Source of the DNA: Nostoc sp. NMS8
GTDB taxonomy: Bacteria > Cyanobacteriota > Cyanobacteriia > Cyanobacteriales > Nostocaceae
Reading direction: 5' to 3'
Assembly: GCF_017115045.1 (NCBI RefSeq)
Contig: NZ_JABXKK010000088.1
Location: 1 to 64,000, forward strand
DNA length: 64,000 nucleotides
A model generated the notes under the pieces. It worked only from the letters and a program-made list of their open reading frames with translations, was not told where the DNA came from and searched no databases. This document shows, piece by piece, positions 8,500-17,760 of the stretch. Made by a program: the position numbers and the translations under genes. Position 1 is the first letter of the stretch; the number at the start of each line of letters is the position of its first letter.

Positions 8500-11400
8500 A
8501 AAAATCCTTCACAAATTCCGTCAAGAACCTGAACGCCTTCAAAATATAACTAGCGCAATCTCTAGGAGAAGTATTGTAAAACGATCGCCACGCACTCGCC
8601 TTATCCTCATCATAGCGATCGCTGCGTTGACTATGATTCTCTAACCACGCCAATCGCACTGCATGGCCAATCAACACATCCAACACAATATATTCTTCAA
8701 TTTGCAACTTGGGATTGTTGGCTACGATCGCAGCTAATTCTACTAATGCTTCAATATTAACTTGGCGGTATTCTGTAGCTTCGATTTTATTCAGCAAATG
8801 CTCAACCAAGAGAGCAAAATTTCTTTCACCGGCTGTCATTTCCGACAACATTATCTCACTATCTAAACGATTGCGGCGTTCTAATTTATCGCCAATTACT
8901 ATACCTTTGCAATGTTGCATTAATAGCCAAACTTGTTTAAAAAATTCTTTTGGTACGCGCCCTGTCGCACCCTCGGCTTGGCGAAACCGTCGCCAACCGC
9001 CCGGCGGAACTTCCATACCTTCGGCGATTCCTGGTAACACCACCCAAGCAATATCACTTTCTTTTTGCTTGACGTGCAGTGATTCTTGCTGGCGTAACAG
9101 GTTACTCATGCCAGTATATCCAGTTAATACCTGACGCAAGCGCACTTTAACTTCAAAGGGTGAAAGTTGCATTAAGCGATCGTAAGCTTCATCTTGAGTA
9201 ACATGCAATTCCCGCGCTAGTTCGCTGGTGATTAATAAGATAAGATAGCCGACTCTGAGCGTTAGTAATCCCTGAAATAGTTCGGGTTCTGAGCGAATTA
9301 AGATACCAAGATAGATTAAAATCTCTTGAGTGAGGACGCGATCGCGGATATCTTCACGACAGAAATGATTAATTTTATCGGCAATTTCATCGTGAGACAT
9401 GGGTACGCTAATCAAAGATGCTTCGCTGTAAGCTTTACCTACAGCAATTTGTTTACCCCGCACCAAGATACTTGTGACTGCATCTGATAGGCTGATATCA
9501 ACCATTTGGCGTAACCCCGCAGCCCGACGCACTACTGCCCAAATGCCTAAATCTCCAGCTTTGGTATAAACTTCATCTAGTAAATCACCCACGGTGACAG
9601 GATATCCTGGGCCACCATATCCCGTATCAAATTGCATTCCCTGCAAGCGAGTCAAAGTTTGCAATAACTCAATTTGCTCGTAGATATTCTCTGATGAACG
9701 CAAATAAGAAAGTAATAATCCGAAGTTAGTTTCATACTCCATTTTAAATTCTTGGGTATGTCCTAAACGCCAGTTTTTCTCAGGATGATATGCTAAATAA
9801 TAGCAACGTGGGCTAGCATTTTTTACTGGCGATCGCGAAAATTCTGCATTGGGAAGAAAATCAATTCTTTGAATTCCGGCTGTTAGCATTAGCTGATTTA
9901 GCCGCCCTAATTTCACTCGCACACCGTTACAAACACCATCTTTCAGTTCTTGCATCAATTCTAGTAATGCTTCTGAACCTGCTTCTAACATGGTGTGCGT
10001 CAACATTAAAGTCAGAGTAGGACGACCTAAATCGCTCCAATATTTTTGAATGTATGCTAGTTCGCTTCTAATTTGGTCTAGTAGAAAATGGTAATCAAGG
10101 GTTAAATAAAACTGTTGAGAATCTGAAAATGAAGGCAAAAATACAATTGTTTCACCACTAATCCGAAAAATTCTAGATGTTGTTAAACTCCGCAGCCGCC
10201 GCACTGGCCGCCCAGTCAAACCAAGTTTTTTATTACGTCCAATTTGGGTATAAATAGCTGAAAATTCTCCAGCTTTTCTCACTTGAATCGGTTCTACTTG
10301 GGTAGGCGTTTGTGCTTCAATTCCGTGAACTTCTAATTTTTTCTGTAAATCTTCATCTTCTGCTAATAAAGCAATTTGTACTAATGACTCTCGCTGTTTA
10401 CCAACACACAAATGTCTTCCCAAAGGATCGATATCACCAACCGCCAGTAACCCTTCACTCAACATTTCACCGAGAAAATATAAACTCTGTGCCCACACCA
10501 AGGGAATATTTTCATTAGGTAAACGTGGTTGAGTTTGAGGTGCTAACTTTTCAGCTTCGATATTTTCGGCGGGAACATAATAAAGTTCTGGCAATAAACG
10601 CAAACCATCTTGTTCTATAAGTAATGATTTTAAAAGACTTTGGTATTTTTTGACTTGTTCTTGTTCGCCGCGAAATAATCCATCTAGAACTAAATAAGTG
10701 AAAAATAACGGCCATTCGCATTCGATATGCTCAAATTGCTTAAGTTCTAATGGTTCGTAGTGCAAGCGCTGATGATCTTCTAAAACGGTTTGGTGTCCAT
10801 CACGCAGAAAGCGTTTGCAGCCGTATTTACCTGCAAGTTTATTGATAATATCGTTTAAGGTGCGATCGCGTAACTCCAAATCTTCCACTGCAAAGGCAGG
10901 ATAACTAATAATACTTAACAGCGCCGCATCAATTTCTTTGGAACCAGATTCCCTCGGTAATAAGGATTCTAAAGTAATCCGAGCGCGGGCAATTTCATCT
11001 GGTAGCACATGAATAACTGATGCTTGACTACCACGCACACCAAATAAATCCAGTCCGTTGATAGCTTCTAAAGCAGCTTTTGCCATGCCTACGGAACTGG
11101 CGTTTAACTCAGCACTACCACGATTAATTTTATTACCACGTTCCCAAATGCCGTAATCTGGAGTGCGGTAAGCTCGTCCAATGTAGTAAACCAAATTTTG
11201 GACAAAATTTACTTCATCAATGGTATAAATTATTGGCAATCCGGCTGCCGTCATTTGCGCCAATATCAGCAAAAATATAGATGTGGCATCAAGTTGCAAA
11301 TGTCCCCATTCATCATCACCAACAACAATGTCACCGGTTGCGGTATTATATTTGGCGTGCAGTCCATCTAGTAGCGACTGAGTATGTTTAAATGTCTCTA

Positions 11401-11704
11401 CTTTATGAGCCTGTCGCATCATCGCAAATAACAACCCGCGCATCAGTTTGATGACACTGTGTTCTAGTTCATAGGTGCGTCCCTTATCATCGTCAATTTT
11501 GCGGTATGCAAGTCCTAAACCCCAAACTGCCAAAATGCTGTAAACATTGTCTCGCACCCAGGCATCAGTATAATCACCGTGGGCTGTAATCGCTGTACTC
11601 GCAGGTAGTAAACCAGTAATTGGATTCTGCCGAGTCAGGATGATCGTTTTGATTTGCTGGTAGTAGTAGTCTAGGCGAGTTAGCAATTTGGTAGATGTTT
11701 TCAT
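8498..11704 (-). CDS. GH15-like protein, homologue of phosphorylase kinase alpha/beta
   Basis: A 1068-residue protein whose N-terminal half is a glycoside hydrolase family 15-like (alpha/alpha)6 domain and whose whole length resembles the regulatory alpha/beta subunits of eukaryotic phosphorylase kinase. Diagnostic blocks are DAWVRDNVYSILAVWGLGL near residue 50, LHAKYNTATGDIVVGDDEW, WGHLQLDATSIFLL, NASSVGMAKAALEA, IECEWPLFFTYLVLDG and, near the C-terminus, GRVPKEFFKQVW and EMTAGERNFALLVE. No signal peptide, so probably cytosolic. An earlier TTG in frame adds 8 residues; the ATG used here matches family N-termini. It stands alone between repeats. In animals such subunits control glycogen phosphorylase; in bacteria the role is unknown, and true glucoamylase activity is not shown. 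Confidence 0.9.
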   Translation of the reverse strand: MKTSTKLLTRLDYYYQQIKTIILTRQNPITGLLPASTAITAHGDYTDAWVRDNVYSILAVWGLGLAYRKIDDDKGRTYELEHSVIKLMRGLLFAMMRQAHKVETFKHTQSLLDGLHAKYNTATGDIVVGDDEWGHLQLDATSIFLLILAQMTAAGLPIIYTIDEVNFVQNLVYYIGRAYRTPDYGIWERGNKINRGSAELNASSVGMAKAALEAINGLDLFGVRGSQASVIHVLPDEIARARITLESLLPRESGSKEIDAALLSIISYPAFAVEDLELRDRTLNDIINKLAGKYGCKRFLRDGHQTVLEDHQRLHYEPLELKQFEHIECEWPLFFTYLVLDGLFRGEQEQVKKYQSLLKSLLIEQDGLRLLPELYYVPAENIEAEKLAPQTQPRLPNENIPLVWAQSLYFLGEMLSEGLLAVGDIDPLGRHLCVGKQRESLVQIALLAEDEDLQKKLEVHGIEAQTPTQVEPIQVRKAGEFSAIYTQIGRNKKLGLTGRPVRRLRSLTTSRIFRISGETIVFLPSFSDSQQFYLTLDYHFLLDQIRSELAYIQKYWSDLGRPTLTLMLTHTMLEAGSEALLELMQELKDGVCNGVRVKLGRLNQLMLTAGIQRIDFLPNAEFSRSPVKNASPRCYYLAYHPEKNWRLGHTQEFKMEYETNFGLLLSYLRSSENIYEQIELLQTLTRLQGMQFDTGYGGPGYPVTVGDLLDEVYTKAGDLGIWAVVRRAAGLRQMVDISLSDAVTSILVRGKQIAVGKAYSEASLISVPMSHDEIADKINHFCREDIRDRVLTQEILIYLGILIRSEPELFQGLLTLRVGYLILLITSELARELHVTQDEAYDRLMQLSPFEVKVRLRQVLTGYTGMSNLLRQQESLHVKQKESDIAWVVLPGIAEGMEVPPGGWRRFRQAEGATGRVPKEFFKQVWLLMQHCKGIVIGDKLERRNRLDSEIMLSEMTAGERNFALLVEHLLNKIEATEYRQVNIEALVELAAIVANNPKLQIEEYIVLDVLIGHAVRLAWLENHSQRSDRYDEDKASAWRSFYNTSPRDCASYILKAFRFLTEFVKDF

Positions 11705-12113
11705 GGTTTGGTTCAAAACAACTTGCAAAATTCGACCCTGTGACTGTGAACTGAATTACCTAAACCAAGTCAGAACAAGCTCTGTAATGGTTGATGGAAG
11801 AACAGCGAAGGGTAGTAAGCTTATTATTATCTCCTGTTAATAGGTTTCTGGGTACTTAATTTTAGCGATTCCGAACTAAAATATGATACTTGTTCAAACT
11901 CCTCTGAATACTTGTACTATTTTATACTTAAACCATGCTTTTCTTCAGGCATACTGAATTCTTCTTGTTGATAGTTTAAATTAGATAAACGAGCGCTAAT
12001 TTCAGCGAGCGATCGCAAAACGTTTAGGATGTTATGAAGCGGAAATAATTTATTACGATATCTTTCACAGCACTACTACTAAGGCCTGCAACCTAAATCC
12101 AATAAACAAAGTT
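11705..12113. other. Intergenic region, 409 bp
   Basis: AT-rich spacer upstream of the GH15-like gene. It should hold that gene's promoter on the minus strand. One HIP1 octamer is present near 12010. I see no convincing reading frame, strong hairpin or repeat. Confidence 0.6.
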
Positions 12114-12308
12114 ATGAAGGATGAATTTTTATCTTATGGGCTAGACAACAAAGCTTTCTTACCTTGGATAAAGCTATCTGAAGATGAGAGAAAAAAATAT
12201 TTATCACCATTAAAATTGATCGCGAAAGCTAAAACACATTACTGCGAATACGAAGTGAAACCTGTTAACCCATTTTTGATTCTTCGTCATCCAGGTGACT
12301 ACGCATGA
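12114..12308 (+). CDS. Small hypothetical protein
   Basis: A 64-residue frame (MKDEFLSYGLDNKAFLPW...) of mixed charge with no signal peptide, membrane segment or motif I recognise. A plausible protein-like stretch is LSEDERKKYLSPLKLIAKAK. The ribosome binding site is weak. It sits alone between the GH15-like gene and the mgtE leader. It could be a remnant or a chance frame; the call rests only on length and residue composition. Confidence 0.3.
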   Translation: MKDEFLSYGLDNKAFLPWIKLSEDERKKYLSPLKLIAKAKTHYCEYEVKPVNPFLILRHPGDYA

Positions 12309-12514
12309 AGTTGCTTGATCCAAAATAATACTGAGATATTGGCAATATTTTAACTCTGTAAAGTTTCGGATTAAATTCGTTGATTGGCTTGACAGAGCTT
12401 ATTATTGTTGTAGTAAAATCTACCTTAAGGTACACAAAAATTACTTAAAAGTCAGGTGTCAAGGCTATTTAAGAGTGAGAAATATCACAATTATTAAATA
12501 CTGTCGTCTCAGTA

Positions 12515-12688
12515 TGTACCGGAGAGTGCTATTCCGGGTTAGGATGATGAACAGCGATGCCTTGATTTAGATATCGATATTGAATTGTTGAAATTTTATG
12601 GGCAATAGTCCACCAGATGGCAGTATCAACCTCCTCTGAACTGGCGAGGAAGTCTCCCAGCGCGGGGGAGACTTAGGAGATATATATC
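12515..12688 (+). promoter_or_regulatory. Structured 5' leader of mgtE
   Basis: The bases before mgtE form several local stems: CCGGA (12519-12523) with TCCGG (12533-12537), the palindrome ATATCGATAT near 12571, and a perfect 9-bp hairpin AAGTCTCCC (12650-12658)/GGGAGACTT (12666-12674). The last hairpin abuts the Shine-Dalgarno AGGAGA (12675-12680). An upstream CTCCT (12631-12635) is complementary to AGGAG and could mask it with the hairpin enclosed. I do not see the M-box (ykoK) consensus. A Mg-responsive translation control is inference from the gene downstream. Confidence 0.45.
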
Positions 12689-14041
12689 ATGCTCACACAA
12701 GATATTCGTGATTTGCTGACTGATACTACCGATTTGAACCAATTGAAATGGGATTTAAATCGCTTGCAACCTGTGGATGTGGGAGACTACATTACACAAT
12801 TGCCTGAAAAACAACGCGCGATCGCATTCCGTTTACTCAATAAAACTCAGGCAATAGATGTATTTGAATATCTGCCCACAGAGGTGCAGGAAGAACTAAT
12901 TAATTCTCTGCATGATGTCCAGGTAGTACAACTTGTAGAAGCGATGAGTCCCGACGAACGGGCAGAATTGTTTGATGAACTACCAGCTGGAGTCATCAAA
13001 CGGCTATTGCAAGAACTGAGTCAAGAAGAAAGGCAAGCAACAGCAACGATTCTCGGCTATCCAGAAGGCACGGCTGGGCGGGTGATGACAACCGAATATG
13101 TCCGGTTGCGTCAAGGATTGACCGTTGGTGAAGCCTTGAGCAAGATCCGCCGTCAGGATGAAGACAAGGAGACGATTTACTACGCCTACGTCACAGACGA
13201 CAACCGGACGCTGGTGAGAGTAGTTTCACTGCGCCAATTGCTGTTTACCTTTCCCGATGTTTTCATCAAAGATATCGCTAGCGATCGCGTCATCAAAGTT
13301 ACAACTGAAACCCCTCAAGAAGAAGTGGCGCGAATCATGCAGCGCTACGACTTAATCGCTATCCCCGTAGTTGACCGAGAAGACCGATTGGTAGGCATTG
13401 TCACCATTGATGATGTCATGGATATTTTGGAAGAGGAAGCCACAGAAGATATCCAAAAACTGGGGGGTGTGAGTGGTGATGAAGCAGCTTTATCCTCTCC
13501 CCTGTTAACTATCCGTAACCGCTTACCTTGGCTGTTGGGGATCATGGGACTATATATTGGTGCAGCCAGTGCGATCGCGCCTTTCCAATCTGTAATTGCC
13601 GCAGTGCCAGTTTTAGCAGTAATCATGCCGATTTTTTCTAACACTGGTGGTACTGTTGGTATTCAATCATTAACGGTGACAATCCGCGGCTTGGGAGTAG
13701 GAGAGGTAACACCCAAAGATACTTTAAAAATTCTCCGCAAGGAACTTTTAGCTGGTTTAGGTACAGCTCTCGCTTTAGCCACAACGATGATCCTGCTTTC
13801 CTTAATTTGGGCCCGACCCCAAGAGCGATGGGTAGCTTTAATTGCCGGTATGGTAATGGCAACTAATACAATTGTGGCTGTTACACTCGGCACTCTACTA
13901 CCAATGGGTTTGAAGCGCTTGAAACTAGACCCTGCTTTGGTTAGTGGCCCATTAGTGACTACAATGCTAGATACAATTGGGTTTTTAACCTTCCTCAGCC
14001 TAATTTCTTTAGCTTTAAACGTTTTGCATTTACCAACATGA
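12689..14041 (+). CDS. mgtE: Magnesium transporter MgtE
   Basis: Homodimeric Mg2+ channel of the inner membrane. Domain order is normal for the 450-residue family: an N-terminal superhelical domain (about 1-130) with repeated acidic blocks such as MSPDERAELFDELP, two CBS domains (about 135-255, including DLIAIPVVDREDRLVGIVTIDDVMDIL), a plug helix (EEATEDIQKLGG), and a membrane domain with five hydrophobic helices from about residue 280 containing the conserved pore region VIMPIFSNTGGTVGIQS. The CBS and N domains sense cytosolic Mg2+ and close the pore. A clear AGGAGA lies 8 bases before the ATG. The long structured leader is annotated separately. Confidence 0.95.
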   Translation: MLTQDIRDLLTDTTDLNQLKWDLNRLQPVDVGDYITQLPEKQRAIAFRLLNKTQAIDVFEYLPTEVQEELINSLHDVQVVQLVEAMSPDERAELFDELPAGVIKRLLQELSQEERQATATILGYPEGTAGRVMTTEYVRLRQGLTVGEALSKIRRQDEDKETIYYAYVTDDNRTLVRVVSLRQLLFTFPDVFIKDIASDRVIKVTTETPQEEVARIMQRYDLIAIPVVDREDRLVGIVTIDDVMDILEEEATEDIQKLGGVSGDEAALSSPLLTIRNRLPWLLGIMGLYIGAASAIAPFQSVIAAVPVLAVIMPIFSNTGGTVGIQSLTVTIRGLGVGEVTPKDTLKILRKELLAGLGTALALATTMILLSLIWARPQERWVALIAGMVMATNTIVAVTLGTLLPMGLKRLKLDPALVSGPLVTTMLDTIGFLTFLSLISLALNVLHLPT

Positions 14042-14134
14042 AAAGAGGCAGGGGGGCAGGGTGTGGGGGGCGGAGGGGAAAATATCTTCTCCCTGTCCCC
14101 TGCTCCCCCAATCACCAATCCCCAGTCCCCAAAT

Positions 14135-15178
14135 ATGCCTACTACTACCTGGAATCGTCATCATATTCTTTCCCTAGCCGACTTTACTACCACTGAATAC
14201 GATACTGTTTTGCAAACTGCGGCCAGTTTTCAAGAGGTACTATCACGACGGACGAAGAAAGTGCCAACCTTGCAGGGTCAGGTGGTGGCGAATTTATTTT
14301 TTGAATCGTCTACCCGGACTCGCAGTAGTTTTGAACTTGCTGCCAAACGTTTAAGTGCAGATACGTTAAACTTCGCCGCAGCATCTTCCTCTATGACTAA
14401 GGGAGAAACTATTCTCGACACGGCGAAAACCTATTTAGCTATGGGAACTGATATTATGGTAATCCGCCATCGAGAGGCAGGAGTACCAAATGCGATCGCG
14501 GCTGAAATGGATCGTCTAGGTGTAAAAGTTAGTGTCCTCAATGCTGGTGATGGTCAACATGAGCATCCTTCCCAAGCATTGCTAGACTTATTTACCATAA
14601 CTACTCTCATTGACCCAGCTAGTCCCCGACTGGAACTTTTAAAGGGGAAAAAGATTGCCATTATTGGAGATATTCTCCATTCTCGTGTGGCGCGATCGAA
14701 TATCTGGAGTTTGATTGCCAGTGGTGCCGAAGTGCATCTTGCAGCACCACCTACCCTTTTACCCAAGTTATTTGCCGAGTATATCTTGGAGGAGACAGAA
14801 GGTCACGAAGCAGCAGGAGATAAATCAACTGTCCCATCCCTCTCCCCAAATCAACAACTTTTTATTCACTGGCAGTTAGAACCAGCTTTACAGAATGCCG
14901 ATTTTGTGATGACTTTGCGCTTGCAAAAAGAACGTATGACGGCTCATTTACTACCAAGTTTGCGAGAATATCATCATTTATTTGGTATTACACGTGCAAA
15001 GCTGCAACTCTGTAAACCTAACGTCAAAGTTTTGCATCCAGGCCCAGTTAATCGAGGTGTCGAAATTAGTTCTGATTTAATGGATGACCCAGAATTTAGC
15101 CTCATTCAATCGCAAGTTACCAGTGGTGTCGCCGTTCGGATGGCGCTGTTGTATTTGATAGGAAGCGGTAAGGTTTAA
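14135..15178 (+). CDS. pyrB: Aspartate carbamoyltransferase catalytic chain
   Basis: Catalyses carbamoyl phosphate plus aspartate to carbamoyl aspartate, the first committed pyrimidine step. Motifs: FFESSTRTRSSFE (carbamoyl phosphate site), SSMTKGETILDTAKT (mobile loop), IMVIRHREAGVP, GQHEHPSQALLDLFT, and HPGPVNRGVEI. A stretch at about residues 208-228 (EETEGHEAAGDKSTVPSLSP) is longer than in many homologues. An upstream in-frame extension of 24 residues is a translated low-complexity G/C-run spacer and is rejected; the ATG used opens MPTTTWNRHHILSL. A regulatory chain (pyrI) is not seen. Same strand as mgtE but separated by a 93-bp repeat-like spacer. Confidence 0.95.
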   Translation: MPTTTWNRHHILSLADFTTTEYDTVLQTAASFQEVLSRRTKKVPTLQGQVVANLFFESSTRTRSSFELAAKRLSADTLNFAAASSSMTKGETILDTAKTYLAMGTDIMVIRHREAGVPNAIAAEMDRLGVKVSVLNAGDGQHEHPSQALLDLFTITTLIDPASPRLELLKGKKIAIIGDILHSRVARSNIWSLIASGAEVHLAAPPTLLPKLFAEYILEETEGHEAAGDKSTVPSLSPNQQLFIHWQLEPALQNADFVMTLRLQKERMTAHLLPSLREYHHLFGITRAKLQLCKPNVKVLHPGPVNRGVEISSDLMDDPEFSLIQSQVTSGVAVRMALLYLIGSGKV

Positions 15179-15296
15179 ATAATTTAACATCAACCTCAAG
15201 CCAATACGATTCGGTTAAGTTTTTTGATGAAAATTCTAGATCTATAGAGACAGGATAAATCATCAAAAAGACGTGATAAATCGCCGTCCAAACAAG

Positions 15297-15343
15297 AGAC
15301 TGATTATTGTAGAAACGGCGATTCATCGCGTCTCTTGCCTTAA
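15297..15343. repeat. 47-bp dispersed repeat, copy 1, in a hairpin element
   Basis: This 47-bp sequence recurs at 57554-57600 with a single mismatch. Here it forms the right half of a larger imperfect hairpin: AGACGTGATAAATCGCCGT near 15270 pairs with ACGGCGATTCATCGCGTCT near 15315-15333. The region between pyrB and the next element is otherwise without a gene. Confidence 0.85.
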
Positions 15344-15655
15344 CCTGTAGGCAAAGTTGCTTGACATAACTACACAAGCTAGATAAAAAGGGTATAACAT
15401 AAGACCAGCCCTTTCAATGCCAAGTATAAATTCTCGAAAATGAATTCCTCTTTAAACCTCTTTTCTATGTATTCTCTGTCTTGGAAAGACTGATATCTGA
15501 GGCTGGCTGCGCCAACCGAGGTTTTTTGTCCTCAGACTTTTCTCTGTGCCTCGTGGTTAAATAAATAACTTATAAACCACTTCCGACACAGATATAGCTC
15601 AGAGAAAAAGAGATTTTATGAGTTACGTTGAAAGGATTAATCTTATCACTCGTTC

Positions 15656-15763
15656 GGACTTACGCACTAAAGATCCACCAATGACCTTAAAAAGTTGGCT
15701 CTTAGAGTTCCCCTTTTTAAAGTTAGGGGGAATCTAGGTTTAAAATTTTCAGTGCGTAAGTCC
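15656..15763. mobile_element. MITE-like element, 108 bp
   Basis: The element is bounded by perfect 13-bp inverted repeats: GGACTTACGCACT (15656-15668) and AGTGCGTAAGTCC (15751-15763). The interior contains a run that could pair (GTTCCCCTTTTTAAAGTTAGGGGGAAT). No protein is encoded. Terminal repeats and size fit a non-autonomous miniature element; the terminal sequence is one I associate with Nostocales genomes. Confidence 0.75.
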
Positions 15764-15802
15764 TGTCTATTGCTATTTAATATCTGTGCCGGAGATTTGC
15801 CG

Positions 15803-16657
15803 ATGAAAACTATATCTAGCCTCGATTCAGTAACCAAACATTTAGAACAGCATGAGAACTCAAAACGGATTAAAAAATTAATATACTCAGCTTGTAAAAA
15901 TATTTGGGAGAATGATGAAGAGACGCTAGATAAGTTTAAATTACAGGAACTAATTCAAGAATTATATAGATTAAATCCAACTATAAATAACTTAAATTTT
16001 AGTTTATCTAAAGTTGTAAAAACCCTCAATAAACAAGCCGAATATGCGCTACTCGCCAGTATGATTTCTCATGAGATGCAGAAGCTACATATAACACCTG
16101 ATGAAGCAACAGGAATATTATTAAATCAACCTCATCAAGAAGAAGATAAATTTTATAATTCTGAGCAAATATCATCAAATTCTATAGATAAATCTCCAAA
16201 CAATCAAACCAAGAATCAATACAATCAGTTTGATTTACGGCAAAATATTATGAAGTATACCAACCCACTTAGGGCTAAAATAGTTCTATTCTCTGCACTT
16301 TACAAAAAGTTTACTTTCAATGAAGAAGACTGGTTGAAACTGAAGGCTGAACAACTTGATGATTTATTGCTGAGATTATTTGATACTTGTCCAACTATCA
16401 GAGAGCTTGAATCTAAACTAAATAGTGCTGTTATATCTCTAGGTAAGCCGGATGAGAATATCCAAGCAGCTAGTGCAATCATCCAATCTATGCGAGCTTT
16501 ATATGGCAATATATCACCCAGCACTAACGGATATCAACCGTTTAACAGCAATTCATCTCTAGAAACGAGAACATTAGTTAATCCTGATCAAAAAAATGCA
16601 CTCACGATTGATGATAATAATACCTGTCAATTTATAGTACCTCCTACCAAAGAATAA
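15803..16657 (+). CDS. Hypothetical protein with internally duplicated domain
   Basis: No named family recognised. The 284-residue product contains two related domains, about residues 17-96 and 150-232. Shared blocks are NSKRIKKLIYSACKNIW / NPLRAKIVLFSALYKKF, then LDKFKLQELIQELYRLNPTINNL / WLKLKAEQLDDLLLRLFDTCPTIREL, then the helix before HEMQKL / QSMRALYG. They are joined by a polar, Asn/Gln/Ser-rich linker, and a similar low-complexity tail follows. All-helical and soluble by appearance. The upstream extension of the frame runs through the MITE-like element and is rejected; GGAG lies 8 bases before the ATG used. A pentapeptide-repeat gene follows after 69 bp on the same strand and may be co-transcribed. 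Confidence 0.75.
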   Translation: MKTISSLDSVTKHLEQHENSKRIKKLIYSACKNIWENDEETLDKFKLQELIQELYRLNPTINNLNFSLSKVVKTLNKQAEYALLASMISHEMQKLHITPDEATGILLNQPHQEEDKFYNSEQISSNSIDKSPNNQTKNQYNQFDLRQNIMKYTNPLRAKIVLFSALYKKFTFNEEDWLKLKAEQLDDLLLRLFDTCPTIRELESKLNSAVISLGKPDENIQAASAIIQSMRALYGNISPSTNGYQPFNSNSSLETRTLVNPDQKNALTIDDNNTCQFIVPPTKE

Positions 16658-16726
16658 TCGTAACTTTTGAATATTCTTAAACCTGTAAAAATTCGCAAAG
16701 ATTATGGTAATTGACATAGGAAAAAT

Positions 16727-17719
16727 ATGGATGCCAATGAACTTCTTCAGCGATATGAAAATGGAGAAACAAAATTTATTGAGGCAAACTTAAATGGGGT
16801 AAATTTGTTTGGTGCAGACTTGATTGGTATAGCTTTGAATAAAGCAGATTTGGGTAATGCGATTCTAATTTTTAGCTATCTAAATCGAGGAATCCTGAAT
16901 AAGGCAAATCTAGTTTGTACAAAGCTAAGTGGCGCGAACTTAAATCAGGCAAGTTTAATCAGTGCCAACCTACATGATGCTAATTTACATGGTGCAACTT
17001 TGCAAGGTGCTGATTTGCGTAATGCCAATTTAACTTTAGCGTATATGTTAGATACTAATTTGATGGATGCCGATTTGCGTGGTGCAGATTTGAGTGGTGC
17101 AAATCTAACTGGTGCGTGCTTGCGTGGTGCTAACCTGCGAGAAGAAAAGAGAATGTATTCTGCTAGTTTACGGGGTGCTAACCTGCATAAAGCTGACCTG
17201 CGAGGCGCTGATTTAACTGGCGTAGATCTATCTAAAGTTGATTTGAGTGGTGCTAACTTGAGTGAGGCAACGCTACGTTATGCCGATTTGAGTGACGCTA
17301 ACCTGAGTGAAGCGATTTTGTATAATGCCTCTCTGGCAGATACTAACATTGGGGGTGCTAATTTAAAAGGTGCTAACCTGATGAACGCTAAGCTGGAACG
17401 GTCAAATCTTATTGACGCCGAACTTACAGGTGTTAACTTGTATGGTGCAATTATGGCAGATGCTAAACTGACTAGATGCCAGATGAGTGGAGTAAATCTG
17501 AGTTTTGCAAGGTTAAATAGAGTTGATTTAAGTCGGGCTAACCTGTGTGGCGCTAACCTCACTGAAGCAGACTTAGTTGATGCCTATCTTGCTAGGACAA
17601 ACTTGACTGGCGCTAATTTAAGTAAAGCAAATCTAATTAGAGCAGAAATGAGTAGTACAAATTTGACGGGTGCAGATTTGCGTGGTGCGGTCATGCCTGA
17701 TGGAACAATTAACGATTAA
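16727..17719 (+). CDS. Pentapeptide repeat protein, 330 residues
   Basis: After a short N-terminal helix (MDANELLQRYENGETKF), nearly the whole protein is tandem A(D/N)LxX pentapeptides, which fold into a right-handed quadrilateral beta helix. An interruption (REEKRMYSAS) near residue 140 breaks the register once. No signal peptide, so cytosolic by prediction. Such proteins are abundant in Nostocales; some mimic DNA in gyrase protection, but most have unknown roles. The dense repeat also produces a long spurious frame on the other strand. It sits 69 bp after the duplicated-domain gene and is followed by a repeat-rich spacer. Confidence 0.92.
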   Translation: MDANELLQRYENGETKFIEANLNGVNLFGADLIGIALNKADLGNAILIFSYLNRGILNKANLVCTKLSGANLNQASLISANLHDANLHGATLQGADLRNANLTLAYMLDTNLMDADLRGADLSGANLTGACLRGANLREEKRMYSASLRGANLHKADLRGADLTGVDLSKVDLSGANLSEATLRYADLSDANLSEAILYNASLADTNIGGANLKGANLMNAKLERSNLIDAELTGVNLYGAIMADAKLTRCQMSGVNLSFARLNRVDLSRANLCGANLTEADLVDAYLARTNLTGANLSKANLIRAEMSSTNLTGADLRGAVMPDGTIND

Positions 17720-17760
17720 AAATATATAGCGGTTTGCATTTATTGCAGTTGAGTCCAATA

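Noticed and set aside
12515..12688. M-box (ykoK) riboswitch
   Set aside because: I could not match the conserved M-box core; I keep only a generic structured-leader call.
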